From Apostichopus japonicus (Eukaryota; Echinodermata; Holothuroidea; Aspidochirotida; Stichopodidae), in NCBI RefSeq assembly GCF_037975245.1, contig NC_092583.1, forward strand, positions 3,154,764 through 3,218,763: a stretch of 64,000 bases of DNA, in the 5' to 3' direction. Positions 36,086-47,144 of this stretch are shown here, one piece after another; position 1 is the stretch's first letter, and the number at the start of each line of letters is the position of its first letter. The position numbers were made by a program, and so were the translations under genes. The notes under the pieces were generated by a model. The model worked only from the letters and a program-made list of their open reading frames with translations, did not search any database and was not told the DNA's origin.

Positions 36086-36740
36086 TGGCACTTTTCGTTT
36101 CATGCCTCACGCTCAACTAAAGTTTCTGCTACTGTAGTTTCTCTTCATATGAAACAATAAACATGTCCACCATTTTGGGGTATTTCCTATTTAGACTCCA
36201 TTTCACCGCCCTTTCAAAATTAAACTTCGGGTCTTTATTGTTTGGTTTAAAAGTTTACACCTTAGTTGAAAGGATCGGGAGATAAAATATCACCCGAGTG
36301 TGACTGTCAATGGTCTTTGTGGCACATTTCTGGCATTTATCCACCCACCCACAATAACCAACCTATATTTGAATCTTTCTGGCAAAAAGGATAACCCTCA
36401 GACACTTGTGTTCTTTCTTTGTGGGTAAATGTTGAAAATGTCAGGCAAATCTCACCCCCCCCACACACACCCCACCCTGCTCCCTTTACAGCGTTAGGTT
36501 TCACGTCTTTGATTGTCGCTCTATAATAAACAATAACAGTATCCATTATTTCGTATCATCGCATATACCGCGTGTTCATCCATATCTGATCATGTCGGAA
36601 AATCTCATCTTTATTCCTTAAATCATTTTGTAATTTTAAACTTCTCCAAAAAGAAAATACAACACAGGCACTTGATAAAGTGTAATGACAGCTAGAATAC
36701 AAAAATAGGTGTTCAGAAAACTGACACCGGGCGTGACTAC

Positions 36741-36871
36741 CTGAGCGAGAAGAAATTTTTGAAGTCAAACATTTCTTTCGATCCACTGAAGAATTACTTT
36801 GACATTTATGAAGACATGAAGATTCTACTCCCGGCGAGATATTCAGGTGGCTTTTGTCAAGTAAGAATTGT
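36741..36871 (-). CDS. Weak candidate exon, Cys-containing
   Basis: On the minus strand an AG acceptor (TTTAATGTCAG) and a donor (GCTCAG/GTAGTC) bound a 131-nt open segment. It reads FLLDKSHLNISPGVESSC, then LHKC and a further Cys. The spacing faintly recalls a PAN/apple module (v.s...C...C). The two phases differ (2 in, 1 out), the donor is weak and no neighbouring exon was found. It may be chance. Confidence 0.15.
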
Positions 36872-37057
36872 CTGACATTAAAGTACAATACACTCTATAA
36901 TATTTTATGAAAACAATAACATAATTTTATGAATAACTTCCTCGTCGTGGTAAGCTAGTCACCATGAGATTCACAGCAGCAGGGTGGCTAACAATATTCT
37001 TGACCCAAAAGCCTCATTCTAAAAAATGCATATGCATGTCTGGGGGCCAATAATCCC

Positions 37058-37264
37058 ACCCAGTTAGGACAATTTTTTCTATACTGTAGTGTTATGTCCC
37101 GCTTCAGAGCACTCGTATTGTAGGTACGAATAGTATGAATATCATGTTTTTATCAGATCAAGGTTAGGAACTGTTTGCACGGTCAATTCCAGTGCTTTGA
37201 GAGCGCGATATTGGAGTACAGTTTGGAGAGGTATTATAGCATAAGGAAATTTTCCAAACTGGCT
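37058..37264 (+). repeat. Fold-back MITE-like repeat, copy C
   Basis: The left end CCAGTTAGGACAATTTTTTC and the right end, read in reverse complement (CCAGTTTGGAAAATTTCC), form imperfect inverted termini about 200 bp apart. It is the best-preserved of three copies in the window. TSD not resolved. Confidence 0.65.
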
Positions 37265-37625
37265 GATAATCCAGCGAATTTTATTCACCATACGAGGTGT
37301 GCATGCAGGGAGGTAGTGGAAGGGGGGGGGGTGATGGTACAAGATAACCATCAACATCAGTGCCACCGATCCGCAATGGGGTTAAACTATGAGCAACATG
37401 ACTCCATTCCCTCCTCAAAATTGCATTCCGGCGCCGCTATTCCTTTTTGTTTCTGGGAAACATGAATAGCCATGCGAACTATACTGTACAAGATTATTAG
37501 GGTGCAGAAGAGATTGGAGGGGGGGGGGTAGGAAGGGGGTGGCAGCTAGCAACTTGTTATAACAATAACGAATCTCAAATTACGAGATATGGAGTATCAC
37601 ATTGAAGTGCTGCATTGAGCCTATA

Positions 37626-38378
37626 TTATGGAACGCCAAAAGGACCACAAATGATGACGATAATTTGATATTATATGATAATAATATTAATAAATATGAA
37701 AAATATTAAATTAATACACCATATTATACTACGTTTACACAATTATAAAAAGAATTTACACGATAACAATAATGCTGATTACGACATATACTGGCAAAGG
37801 CAAATTCATATGCATACGCGTATGCATATGCATATTATTCATAAGGTGGACCTCACGACTCACATACAGGTAAGTTGATTGTTATGTTTTCACGTTGTAT
37901 AGTGTTGTTAGTGCGTATGTGACGTGTTTACTAGTATAACCAATCAAAACTTATGATACAAAATTGAAAAAAAATTATGTCAAAGGAATAGGTACGACTC
38001 AACTCGCAACTGGTTAGGAACTCACATTTGTGCTGACAGCAAGTTATAGGGAATTCTATACCCTTTATAAATAATAGAAATGTCCAAAATCTCATACTTA
38101 TGCATACGCGTATGAGTACGCAGCGCTTCTTATCGTAAGCAGTTTAGATTATCACCGTGTACTTTCTTATTATAATCGTGTAATTTCTTATTATTTTGAC
38201 ATATAGTTTTTATGTTATGATCACATCCTTTTTTATTATAATCGTGTATCTTCTGTATATTATCGTGTTTAATCAGTAAATTGTCGTATATAATCAGTAT
38301 ATTATGGCATAAAATGACTATTTAATCATATCCCATTATATTATTATCATCAGTTCTGGTCCTTTGGGCGTTCCATAA
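37626..38378. mobile_element. TA-flanked MITE with ~22-bp TIRs
   Basis: The left end TTATGGAACGCCAAAAGGAC and the right end, reverse-complemented (TTATGGAACGCCCAAAGGAC), differ at one position, and each is bounded by TA. A further TGATGA..ATAAT similarity continues inward. The 753-bp interior is extremely AT-rich with no transposase. A TA duplication suggests a Tc1/mariner-type mobiliser, although a 2-bp repeat alone is weak evidence. The palindrome TGCATACGCGTATG occurs twice inside (near 37812 and 38101). Confidence 0.72.
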
Positions 38379-38399
38379 TATGTATGCCTAAGTTCGCAT

Positions 38400-41300
38400 A
38401 TGATGTAATATAGAATGTGAGGGTTAATCACCTGTTGTCGCTCTTTCATTTATTCCGACAGCTGGTTCAAGCATTTCTGATGTGACATATATATAGACCC
38501 GCGTGTGTATTTTGAAATATTTCCGTTCGATATTTATAGCTCTGTTTATAAAGATAAACTGTCGCATACACACTGCATGTGTGTATCTGTAGCTTTTTTT
38601 TTTTAGCCGACACATTGTCTCTGTTCAGGTAATGCCAAAGATTTTCACATCGCATTATCCCGTTTAACACTAGTTTGTAACCCACGCCTCAAGTCACAGT
38701 GTATTTGGTTGGCATGCATCATGCCTTGTGAGGATTGTTGAAGTGTTTTACGGCCGAGAATTGTCCACTAGATTAAATACAACCACATCGACTGATAGAT
38801 TTTCTAAAGAGTGTAATAAAACGGGACGTTGGAATGGTACTTGTCATCAGACACTCGGAGTTAATGCATTTTAATTGGAACACGTTCGTATTAGGTTCTT
38901 AGTGCCGTGTCGTGTTAGTATATCTCTCCGGTTACATTTACCGAGACTATATTGACTTTTCTGCGCATGCTGAAAAGCTACTATATACTTGCGTTCTATT
39001 TGACAGCAGGATGCTGAATACTTGATCCTATATATCGTCCTGCCGTTAATGCAAAGTCTGTAATTGATTTCCGTGTTAGTATATTACAGCCTATCCATTA
39101 AATGCAAGATTATGACTGTTAAAGTATGTCAATGGAGATGTTACGAACTCCCTGGTTAGACCATAGAGACACATGATAGGGGTGTAATTGCAATGTCATC
39201 CATTAAGGTCCCTTTGCAAAGAGGCTTTTTTCTTCCATCATTTTTTTTTTGTCTTTTTGGTAAAGACTAGTAACAGGGGGAGTCAACACAATATGGAATC
39301 GTGCAGACGTCTCAAAATCTGCCGGATCGGATGACATATTAAGACAAAGGAATAAGTTCTAAACATTGAAATATATATTCATACAGAAGATAGTTTTCAT
39401 CAGCTATGGAACAATATTCTAGGTTTGATCATGCACACTTTTCCATTACACGATTGATAGATTTTCTGCAGTAGCTTCATCAATAAGTTTTGAGGAAACA
39501 AGCAACGCAGGAAGTTGATATTACAAATTGTCTACGAAAAGTTGGACCTTGGGTAAAATAGTAATGTAAATATACAAACATTTTTGTCACATCCCAATCC
39601 AATATACCGTTGTAATATTTCAAAGCACCATTGTTTAATATCCTTGTTTAGATTCTAGTTGGATAGTTAGGTTCGTTCGATCATGGATCTATTAGTGAGA
39701 TCGATTAAGGTTGAAGAAAAGTTTTAAAACAAGCGACACTTAAATAATTGGTTGACGCGGGGTATTGTGCAGTGTGTCTATTATGAAAGTCTAATGCGCG
39801 GATCAAGGGAGAGATGGTTGCAGTTGTTCTTTTCTAGGGGAGTCCAAGATCCTCTATATATGAGTCGGTTTTACGACCAGGGCCAAACCTTTCCTTCACA
39901 CCATGGATCCGCCCCCTGAGACCGTACTCGGTTTAACACGTGACGTCACTCGTACAACTACATCATGTCAAATTTCTTCGTTCATGATATTTCTGTCAAT
40001 CAGTTCTATAACATGGTATAGTTTGCTCTTATTTTCAGTGGGCCATAATTTATTCCCTCAATAACGACTGAATATCAAATTGCCCTGTTTTTATTTTTAA
40101 CTTGATTCTCAGTTTCGTTCGAAAGTACCATACCTTAGAGAATGAACAAATAGACATGGCGGCACAAGATGCCACACAAATCGATCCAGGTCACAAATTT
40201 ATATCAGCAATTTAAGCTTTCACTTTTTAATATTGCTCGGAGAAGTCGGTGCCTCCTTTCCACGAAGTCATGAAGGTATAATATTCAGTATACAGAGTGA
40301 TCATATATTAACCAAATTTGTAATTCAAAAATAGTTGAGTTCTAGAACCCTCTCGATGGAAGGAAAGTGCCTTAGTTTTCTAATAGGAAATCTCACAAGA
40401 TCATCTTACGCGTTATGACGTACAAGACCTTAATGTAGTTAGCTGCATCCTCTCAATCTAATAGAGTAGCGTTGCACGTGTCAGTTTTGAGTCGCAATAA
40501 CGGGTAAAATGTAAAGAAATATATAAGGTAGAAGGTTCTATACTAGAGTTGTACAGGATAAACTATGAGATGACGAAGACGTTCTGTAAAATACGAAAGT
40601 ATATTATTTACTCTACACTTGGTGAAAGCCACATTAATGACTATACATAGCGTTAACACAACAGACTGTGTGGAACTTTCTAACGAATGTTGATGCCCAA
40701 TTGTTCTGCAGCCTCGCTTTGATAGATTGTTTAGTATATACGCAAAGAGTATGATGTGCAGACGATTGAACTATGATGACTAGAAGATTAGTAAAAATTT
40801 GAACGGTCTCTAGTTCGTCTTGTATTACTTGTTCACTTCATGCTATCGGTCTAGTTTATGATAACCAACATATATGCTCACTGCAGTCCAGTCTATATGC
40901 ATTAACACAGCGCTCGTCTTCAAAAATGTCAAGTAAAAAGAAAACTGAAAGCACTAACGTTTCTATATATGATTAATATTCTAACCAGTCAGCGCGTTTC
41001 GCAGTTTGCTGCATACGACTTTGCCTGTACATTGTAGTCATGCAAACACCTACATGCTTGGCCTTGGCAATTCACAATTTTCATATTCCATACTCTTAGT
41101 ATATTGTATATCATTATAGATCGCCGAACATAATGATGACAACTGAGCATAGCACGAGGAATGAACGATTTTCGAATCGAATTTGAATATAGTTATTCAC
41201 ACCCATTTCCGTATATATCATATAGAAAAGATCTATATTGCATTTTTATAGTTATCTATCGTTTCTTAGATCTTATATAATAAATACATCATAACAATTC

Positions 41301-44300
41301 GTATAGGCCTACCTGCGGTATCTCGTATCTAACCCCATATGTAAACTATACTCCACGGTTTTTCGTTAATTATTTCTCTCGCTTCTAACACAAATAGCTC
41401 AAAGAAGCTCATACGCCGATTTCATGTAAATTCTTCAGTCAACACATTAAAATGATCCATTCTCGCATATACTGTCTAAAATGTTGTGTCTTGTTGATAT
41501 TCCATATTGATTTTTACAAATGCTATCTGACCTACCGTTACAATGTTTGTATACACATAGTACGATAGGATATATACGTAGCTGCTTTCAAACAAATGTT
41601 TATGTCAGATAATTCGTCAGCCTATGCCTTTTCAATACGAGTTAAATGAGAGTGTAATTGACACACCTGGTCTAAGATTAGTGAATTTCAGCTTATCAAT
41701 TCAGAGCTGGAATTAATAAATGAAAACAACATGAAAACCCTCAACAACGTGGTAAATCAAGTTTCGTCATGTTGCCTTCAAGATGGCAATCGTGATGTTC
41801 CTATGTTATGCCTATAGGCGTTATGTGTGTGTGTGTCTGTGTTATATATTATTTGAGCTGTACCGTAAATATATTCTGCAATCAGTTGCGGTGAATGATA
41901 ATGTTATACTTAATTAATACGTTCCAGCTCGTGTAGATTAATGCGGATGAAAGTTGTTGAAAACTTGCTTATAGATTGACTTTTTTCTGATTACTCCAAG
42001 AGTCTTCCCTCCAAGTGACTTGCTATCTGTCAAACACACTCTGAATTTATCGTCCATGCTTGACAGATAAAGGCAATGCTTGTCAGGTTTTATTTTCTTC
42101 CAGAAATGTTAATTTAGTTCTTGTCTCTTCATACGTCAGGTTATGACGTCGTATGGTTTAGCCTTCTTGGACTATCAACTTCCAAGAAGGGTTTTGAGAG
42201 GATAATCAATCCAATACTATAAATTCTGTTTATATATAATAACTGTTGATGTAACCTAAATTCGAACCGAGTATTTATGGCTGTGAGTGACTTATGTCTT
42301 GTCGAGAATACGTGATAGAAATGATAGAAATGAAGAGCCTGTTATTCGGTAAAATTAATCAGGAGTGTATAACTTCCTAAATTTACAGGCAGTGCTTGTT
42401 TGCTTACAAAACAAACCACTTTTATATACACCCATGACATGTAATAACAAGTAAACGTGTCAAAATATTTCTAGTCAATCTATCTAGCCTAACCGTGCCA
42501 TCCACCTTCATAGTATGTACTTGCTCATATTTTATCCCGCAAACAATAATATTAATACGGAGGCCTTGCTTTACAACCAACCACCTTTTGGTGATAGGTG
42601 ACGTAAATTCTCTTTTTCACCGTATCAAATATTTACACAAACGACGTGAAGTAATATTTTAACATGTTCGAAACACGAAATTACGGATCCATCTTGGATT
42701 TGACTCACCGTTTTGACTTGGGTCTTTTCTTGACGGTAAACTAATCATATTTTTGTGACTGATGGAGTTCAACCCATAAAGATTCAGTAAATCGACTTGA
42801 GCAAGTACAACGATTGCTTTCCAAGTTTTAATCCGACCGCGGCCGGATCGGAGTTAACGAGAGTGGCTATACTGATTATTCCAAACTGTTGTCTTGATTG
42901 TCTGAGTGTTCCTATATGTAATAGAACATTTATCGACACAATTGTGAAATTAACTACAAAGAGCCAACTAAGGCGTTCATGAAAAATGAAAATAAACTGG
43001 AATAGAATCAAATAAAACTTCGAGGACTGAACCTTGAAAATGCTGCGATTTACCTTTAAATGCATATACGTGCAGTAGGTGCATGGATACTGTACTGTAA
43101 CACTAATACATTAAGTGAACGTTATCCTGTTAGTTGAAAACTCCATTTCAATATCAAAGTTTTTCTATAAACTCGAGATATGGTTGAAATTACTTTGACT
43201 GTCAACCATGTCCTAACACCAGGAAGTGGATAGTCATCTATTGAATAGGATCTCCAAAGCTCTTCATTCCTATTGTAATCGTCGTGTTGATTTTATCCAT
43301 GGAATTTTTCGGCTCACTTGATAATGACGTCATGATGTCATCATCATACACCCCGCTGTTTACCAGATACATTCACCAAACTATCACAGACATATTTTAC
43401 AAATTCAAATGTGAGTTTGCGTTACATATGTAGATAAATAAATCTAGCAATTTGCTAAGTAATCTAACCACAGGAATATCCCTTTCGTGTTCCCCATTTC
43501 GTCACACCTTCATACATTTACCGTGCGTATGGAGCAGAAATGGGCCTTCGAATACATGTGGAGGGATCGGTAGAAATGGAAAAAGAGAGAAATTAGAAAG
43601 GTGAACTGCGCCCCCCCCCCCCCCATGTCTCTCTCTCTTCCGATTCCTCTTCTTCCGGACTATGACATGCCAACACTACAGGTCACCTTAATTTATTTTC
43701 ACAAGAATAATGCGCCCGCGTGATCCCCCAGCTCCCCCCTCCCACACACCCACCCTTTTCTTACCAATGTGACGTTTTGTTTTCATCTCGTATATACGAA
43801 CACACAACGTACACTATATCAACACAAACACACACAGAGATATGAATGCGATACTTAGAGAGAACAATTCGATAATAACTTCACGAGCAATTTTGAAAAG
43901 GTTATGTGGGAATTAAGAGCGACTTAAATATAATTTCGGAAAGGTTAGCTGATCTCATTATCCTTTGTGACACTATAAAGAAATTTGATTTGCACGTCCA
44001 TCCCTTGTGCACACTAAACATAAATGTTGTAAAAGTCTATTTATACTGAGGTGATCGATAACATGTGAACCAAACGAGGTGGAAATTTATTAGAAAGTAA
44101 GTTAGGTTCGTAATGAACACTGCAGCCTAGAATTAGAATTAAACGTTATAATGTAAAGGACAATGGAGGTCTTTTCGGGGACCAAATGCAAGGACCGGAG
44201 TGTACGTCGCAACACCAGTGGCATAGGGGATTGGGGTGGGGGGGGGGTAGTTTGAGGTTACCAACTTCGTGTAAAATTTATAGTTTTACAGTCCGACTGT

Positions 44301-44955
44301 GTGAGGGACTAGGAATTATTCCCAATATACATGGGTACCTATACATATAAGTGGATGCGGCGATGCGCATTCGCCTCTGTGTATGTCTATATATAAGTGT
44401 GTGTGTGTGTATTGTTGGTGCTGTTTGGGTGTGTGTATGGATGTGGGGGGGTAGGTGGGTGTCTAAGGCCCCATGCATATGGGACATGATTACCTTTCTC
44501 CCCCCTTTCTCGAAATTCTAAACTAACAATGCACGAATAACTTTAAACTATTACTCCTTTTCACACGGGGTTGGGGTGGGGGGGGGGGCACCCCATCATA
44601 CGTTTGTCTCGCACGTGGATCCCGACAAGGGTACTTAACTATGTCACCCTTCTGTAAAATGTAACCATATGTAGCCACGTTCGATTGTACGTGTTATTTT
44701 GTTAGAGAGAGAGATAATACCATCTTCAATCAAGAATTTTCTGAGAAATGTTCCATCATATTACATATAAATACATACAAATAATAAGCAATTAGAACAT
44801 AAGAAAAGGGGTTTAGTCGGCTTCTTAGAAGAACATGTCAACTTTCAAATGTTGTTGACAACGATTCTTTTGACACTGCCTGCTCTATGATTAAAAGATG
44901 GTCGTCTTTCATTAATCAAAAATAAAACGTTCCTCTGGACTCTCCATTTTTCTCA
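38400..44955. other. 6.5 kb without a supported gene
   Basis: AT-rich, apparently unique sequence. The short ORFs (for example near 42797-43065) lack family resemblance or convincing splice flanks. A (CA/GT)-rich region and C/G runs occur at 43611, 44238 and 44579. It ends at the TSD of the Penelope-like element. Confidence 0.5.
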
Positions 44956-44970
44956 TGAAAATATTAAGTG
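44956..44970 (+). repeat. Target-site duplication, 3' side of the Penelope-like element
   Basis: TGAAAATATTAAGTG is found here and, identically, at 47130-47144. Fifteen matching bases flanking an element of this class are a strong boundary marker. Confidence 0.9.
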
Positions 44971-45037
44971 AAAGTAAAATAAAACTGTTAGCAAACTGCT
45001 TATCCACTAGAGAGCCTGTGTAATAGAATGTGTAAAA

Positions 45038-45099
45038 GTAAGTTGGCCTGACGTTTCGATCCTAGCAGGATCTTCTTCAGAGGCTAAATGACAAGTTAC
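45038..45099 (-). ncRNA. Hammerhead-ribozyme-like motif (type I layout) in the Penelope-like element
   Basis: On the minus strand the order is: a stem I 5' strand (GTAACTTG..AGCCT), core box CTGAAGA (45074-45080), a helix II hairpin (GATCCT, loop GC, AGGATC), core box GAAA (45054-45057), ACGT, C at 45050, then a stem I 3' strand (AGGCCAACTTAC). AGGC pairs with GCCT. Beyond an internal loop, GTAA pairs with TTAC and TTG with CAA, with one C-C mismatch between. ACGT is self-complementary, as in dimeric hammerheads with a minimal helix III. Predicted cleavage is 3' of C45050. One extra A lies between CTGAAGA and helix II compared with the strict CUGANGA core, so activity is unproven. Hammerheads in Penelope-like elements are established knowledge. 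Confidence 0.72.
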
Positions 45100-45390
45100 A
45101 GTAACAGAGGGGACAAAAACACGCACAGAATACAGACAGGTTAAAGAGCACGGTGAACACAATGAGATGGATGAAAGGGGATTATAAGTAGAACGCAACA
45201 GGAGAAGAGGAGAGGAAGGAGATAAACTGTGGAGGGACAAAGAGAGGATTAAAGGCACAGGGTAAGGAATAAACTGGAGAGGGACAAAGACAGAAAGGTG
45301 TGAAGAAGAATGGAGGGGAAGAGAGCTGTGAGAGGAAGAGTGAAAGGGGGGGAGGGAGAAAGGGGAGAAGGAGTAGGGAACAGAGGAAAG

Positions 45391-47127
45391 TTAGTCATGT
45401 CCTTCCTGAATGTTCAGCCCATGAGGTTGAATGGTACGAAGGCGTTGCATCCAGAGCCTCTCTCTGCTGATACGTACTAGGTCAGGACGGCTACCTAAGG
45501 ATTCAATCCCCTGTAGTGACATGTCGTTAATGGTATGGTTGGGAAGGTTAAAATGTTCTCCAACTGGGGTCTCAGTCTTCATGGTGTTGACTGTGGATCT
45601 GTGACCATAGAATCGCTTCTTGAGGGTGGTTTTGGTTTCGCCAACATACTGGATGCCGCAAACTCTACAAGAGATCAGATAGATGACATTGGTGGTACTG
45701 CAAGTGATGTGACCCTTAGTCTTGTGTGTGAGTTGCATGCTGTGGCTGGTGATGGAATTGGATTCAACAATGTGGTGGCTGCAGACGATGCATCTCGAAG
45801 TACGATCACATTTGAAGGTACCATGCTGAATGGGTGTGGGGTTAGAAGTTAGAGGTGGAACAGCAGCACGTACAAGAAGGTCTCGTAGGTTGCGTGGTCG
45901 TCTGTAGGCGATGATGGGTTTTTCAGGGACGGCTCGTTGGAGTCTATCTGAAGTGAGGAGAATGTTGTGGTTGTTAGAGGTGATTTTCTGAAGGGGAGGA
46001 AGATTTGGGTGGAAAGTAACAACGAGGGGCAGCTTGTTGTCGCAGACTCGTCCCTTTTTGTCCTTCACTGCCAAAGTAGATGATCTGGAAAGGGAGCGGA
46101 CTCTCTGAATGGCTTCACGCACCCTTCTGGCACTATGGCCCCTGGCAATAAGGTGCTTTTCCAAAGCATCTGTATGGCGAATGAAAGAGGAATTGTTAGA
46201 GCAAATGCGACGAAGACGAAGTGCTTGACTGTAGGCAATTCCAGACTTGCAGTGACGGGGATGGCAGCTTGAAGAATGGAGATACTGGTGTGTGTCTGTG
46301 GGCTTGGTGTATAAGTCTGTAGAGAGAGAACCGTGTTCCTTGCGAACAGTCACATCGAGAAAGTTGACCTGTTGGTGAGAGTAATCAGAGGTGAATTTGA
46401 TGGTGCTGTGGAAAGAATTGATGTGATTGATGAAGGTGAGCAGGCTATCCTCATCACTGGTCCAAATGAAGAAGATGTCATCAATGTAGCGCCACCAGAT
46501 AAGGGGACGGCAGGGAGCCGTACTGAGCATGCGTTCTTCAAGGCTAGACATAAACAGGCATGCATAGGAAGGAGCCATCCTGGTTCCCATGGCTGTCCCG
46601 TGTCTTTGAAGGTAATGCTTGTCCATGAACGTGAAGTTGTTTTTGGTGAGAACCTGTTGCATGAGAGCTTTGATGTCAGAGATGGGTGGACAAGGGTGGA
46701 CCTTCTTAGACAGGGCTGCACACGTGGCTGCGATACCTTCAGCATGAGGGATGTTAGTGTACAGAGAAGTGACGTCGAAAGTACCGATGATGGCTGTACT
46801 GGGGATTTGGTTTTTGATATCTTCAAGTTTCCTGAGGAAATCTGGAGTGTCATGGATATAAGAATTAATCTGAGGAACAAGAGGTTTGATGAAGTGGTCC
46901 ACAAACAAGGATATCTTCTCGGTGGGGGACCCATTGCCCGAGATGATAGGCCTACCAGGGTTACCAGGCTTGTGAATTTTGGGCAGGAGATAAAACCTGG
47001 CTGCCTTACAGTCTGTGGGAGAAAGGAAAGAAACAGCCTTCTTAGAGATCTGGTTCCGCTGGTACATATCAGTGATGGTCTGTTTTATCTGCTGGGAGAA
47101 AATATCTGTGGGATCAGAATCAAGAAG
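45391..47127 (-). CDS. Penelope-like element polyprotein: reverse transcriptase and GIY-YIG endonuclease (N-terminus missing)
   Basis: The frame is open from the truncation point to the stop at 45391; the first Met is at 47067 (558 residues from there). Numbering from that Met: FYLLPKIHKPGNPGRPI (25-41, RT motif 2), FDVTSLYTNIP (97-107, motif A with its catalytic Asp), HGTAMGTRMAPSYACLFM (156-173, motif B), WWRYIDDIFFIW (191-202, motif C with the catalytic YIDD) and VNFLDV (234-239, motif D). A linker with CxxxxxCxxC (420-429) and further cysteines (456, 467, 470) precedes the GIY-YIG nuclease (VIYLISC..CGIQYVGETKT, then R and H, 461-489). All key residues seen are intact. The enzyme would copy element RNA at a nicked target. 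Full-length relatives are several hundred residues longer at the N-terminus, so this copy cannot make a complete protein unless fused. An antisense ORF over it is a shadow. Confidence 0.93.
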   Translation of the reverse strand, partial: LLDSDPTDIFSQQIKQTITDMYQRNQISKKAVSFLSPTDCKAARFYLLPKIHKPGNPGRPIISGNGSPTEKISLFVDHFIKPLVPQINSYIHDTPDFLRKLEDIKNQIPSTAIIGTFDVTSLYTNIPHAEGIAATCAALSKKVHPCPPISDIKALMQQVLTKNNFTFMDKHYLQRHGTAMGTRMAPSYACLFMSSLEERMLSTAPCRPLIWWRYIDDIFFIWTSDEDSLLTFINHINSFHSTIKFTSDYSHQQVNFLDVTVRKEHGSLSTDLYTKPTDTHQYLHSSSCHPRHCKSGIAYSQALRLRRICSNNSSFIRHTDALEKHLIARGHSARRVREAIQRVRSLSRSSTLAVKDKKGRVCDNKLPLVVTFHPNLPPLQKITSNNHNILLTSDRLQRAVPEKPIIAYRRPRNLRDLLVRAAVPPLTSNPTPIQHGTFKCDRTSRCIVCSHHIVESNSITSHSMQLTHKTKGHITCSTTNVIYLISCRVCGIQYVGETKTTLKKRFYGHRSTVNTMKTETPVGEHFNLPNHTINDMSLQGIESLGSRPDLVRISRERLWMQRLRTIQPHGLNIQEGHD

Positions 47128-47129
47128 AG

Positions 47130-47144
47130 TGAAAATATTAAGTG
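47130..47144 (+). repeat. Target-site duplication, 5' side of the Penelope-like element
   Basis: Identical to 44956-44970 (TGAAAATATTAAGTG). Confidence 0.9.

Larger units (their letters stand above)
44971..47129 (-). mobile_element. Penelope-like retroelement, 5'-truncated, with 15-bp TSD
   Basis: The 2159-bp insertion is oriented on the minus strand. It contains one long frame (RT plus GIY-YIG endonuclease), about 420 bp of 3' region and a hammerhead-like motif. The boundaries are fixed by the identical 15-bp repeats on either side. The 5' truncation removes the N-terminal part of the frame; the in-frame stop upstream lies in the flanking DNA. Exact TSDs and an undamaged frame point to a young insertion. 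If the signal exon at 48.7 kb is joined to the LU exons at 21 kb, the element sits in that intron in the same orientation as the gene. Confidence 0.92.

Noticed and set aside
42784..43065. Opposed ORFs around 42.8-43.1 kb as an exon
   Set aside because: Neither strand shows a family motif or a pair of good splice sites in compatible phase.
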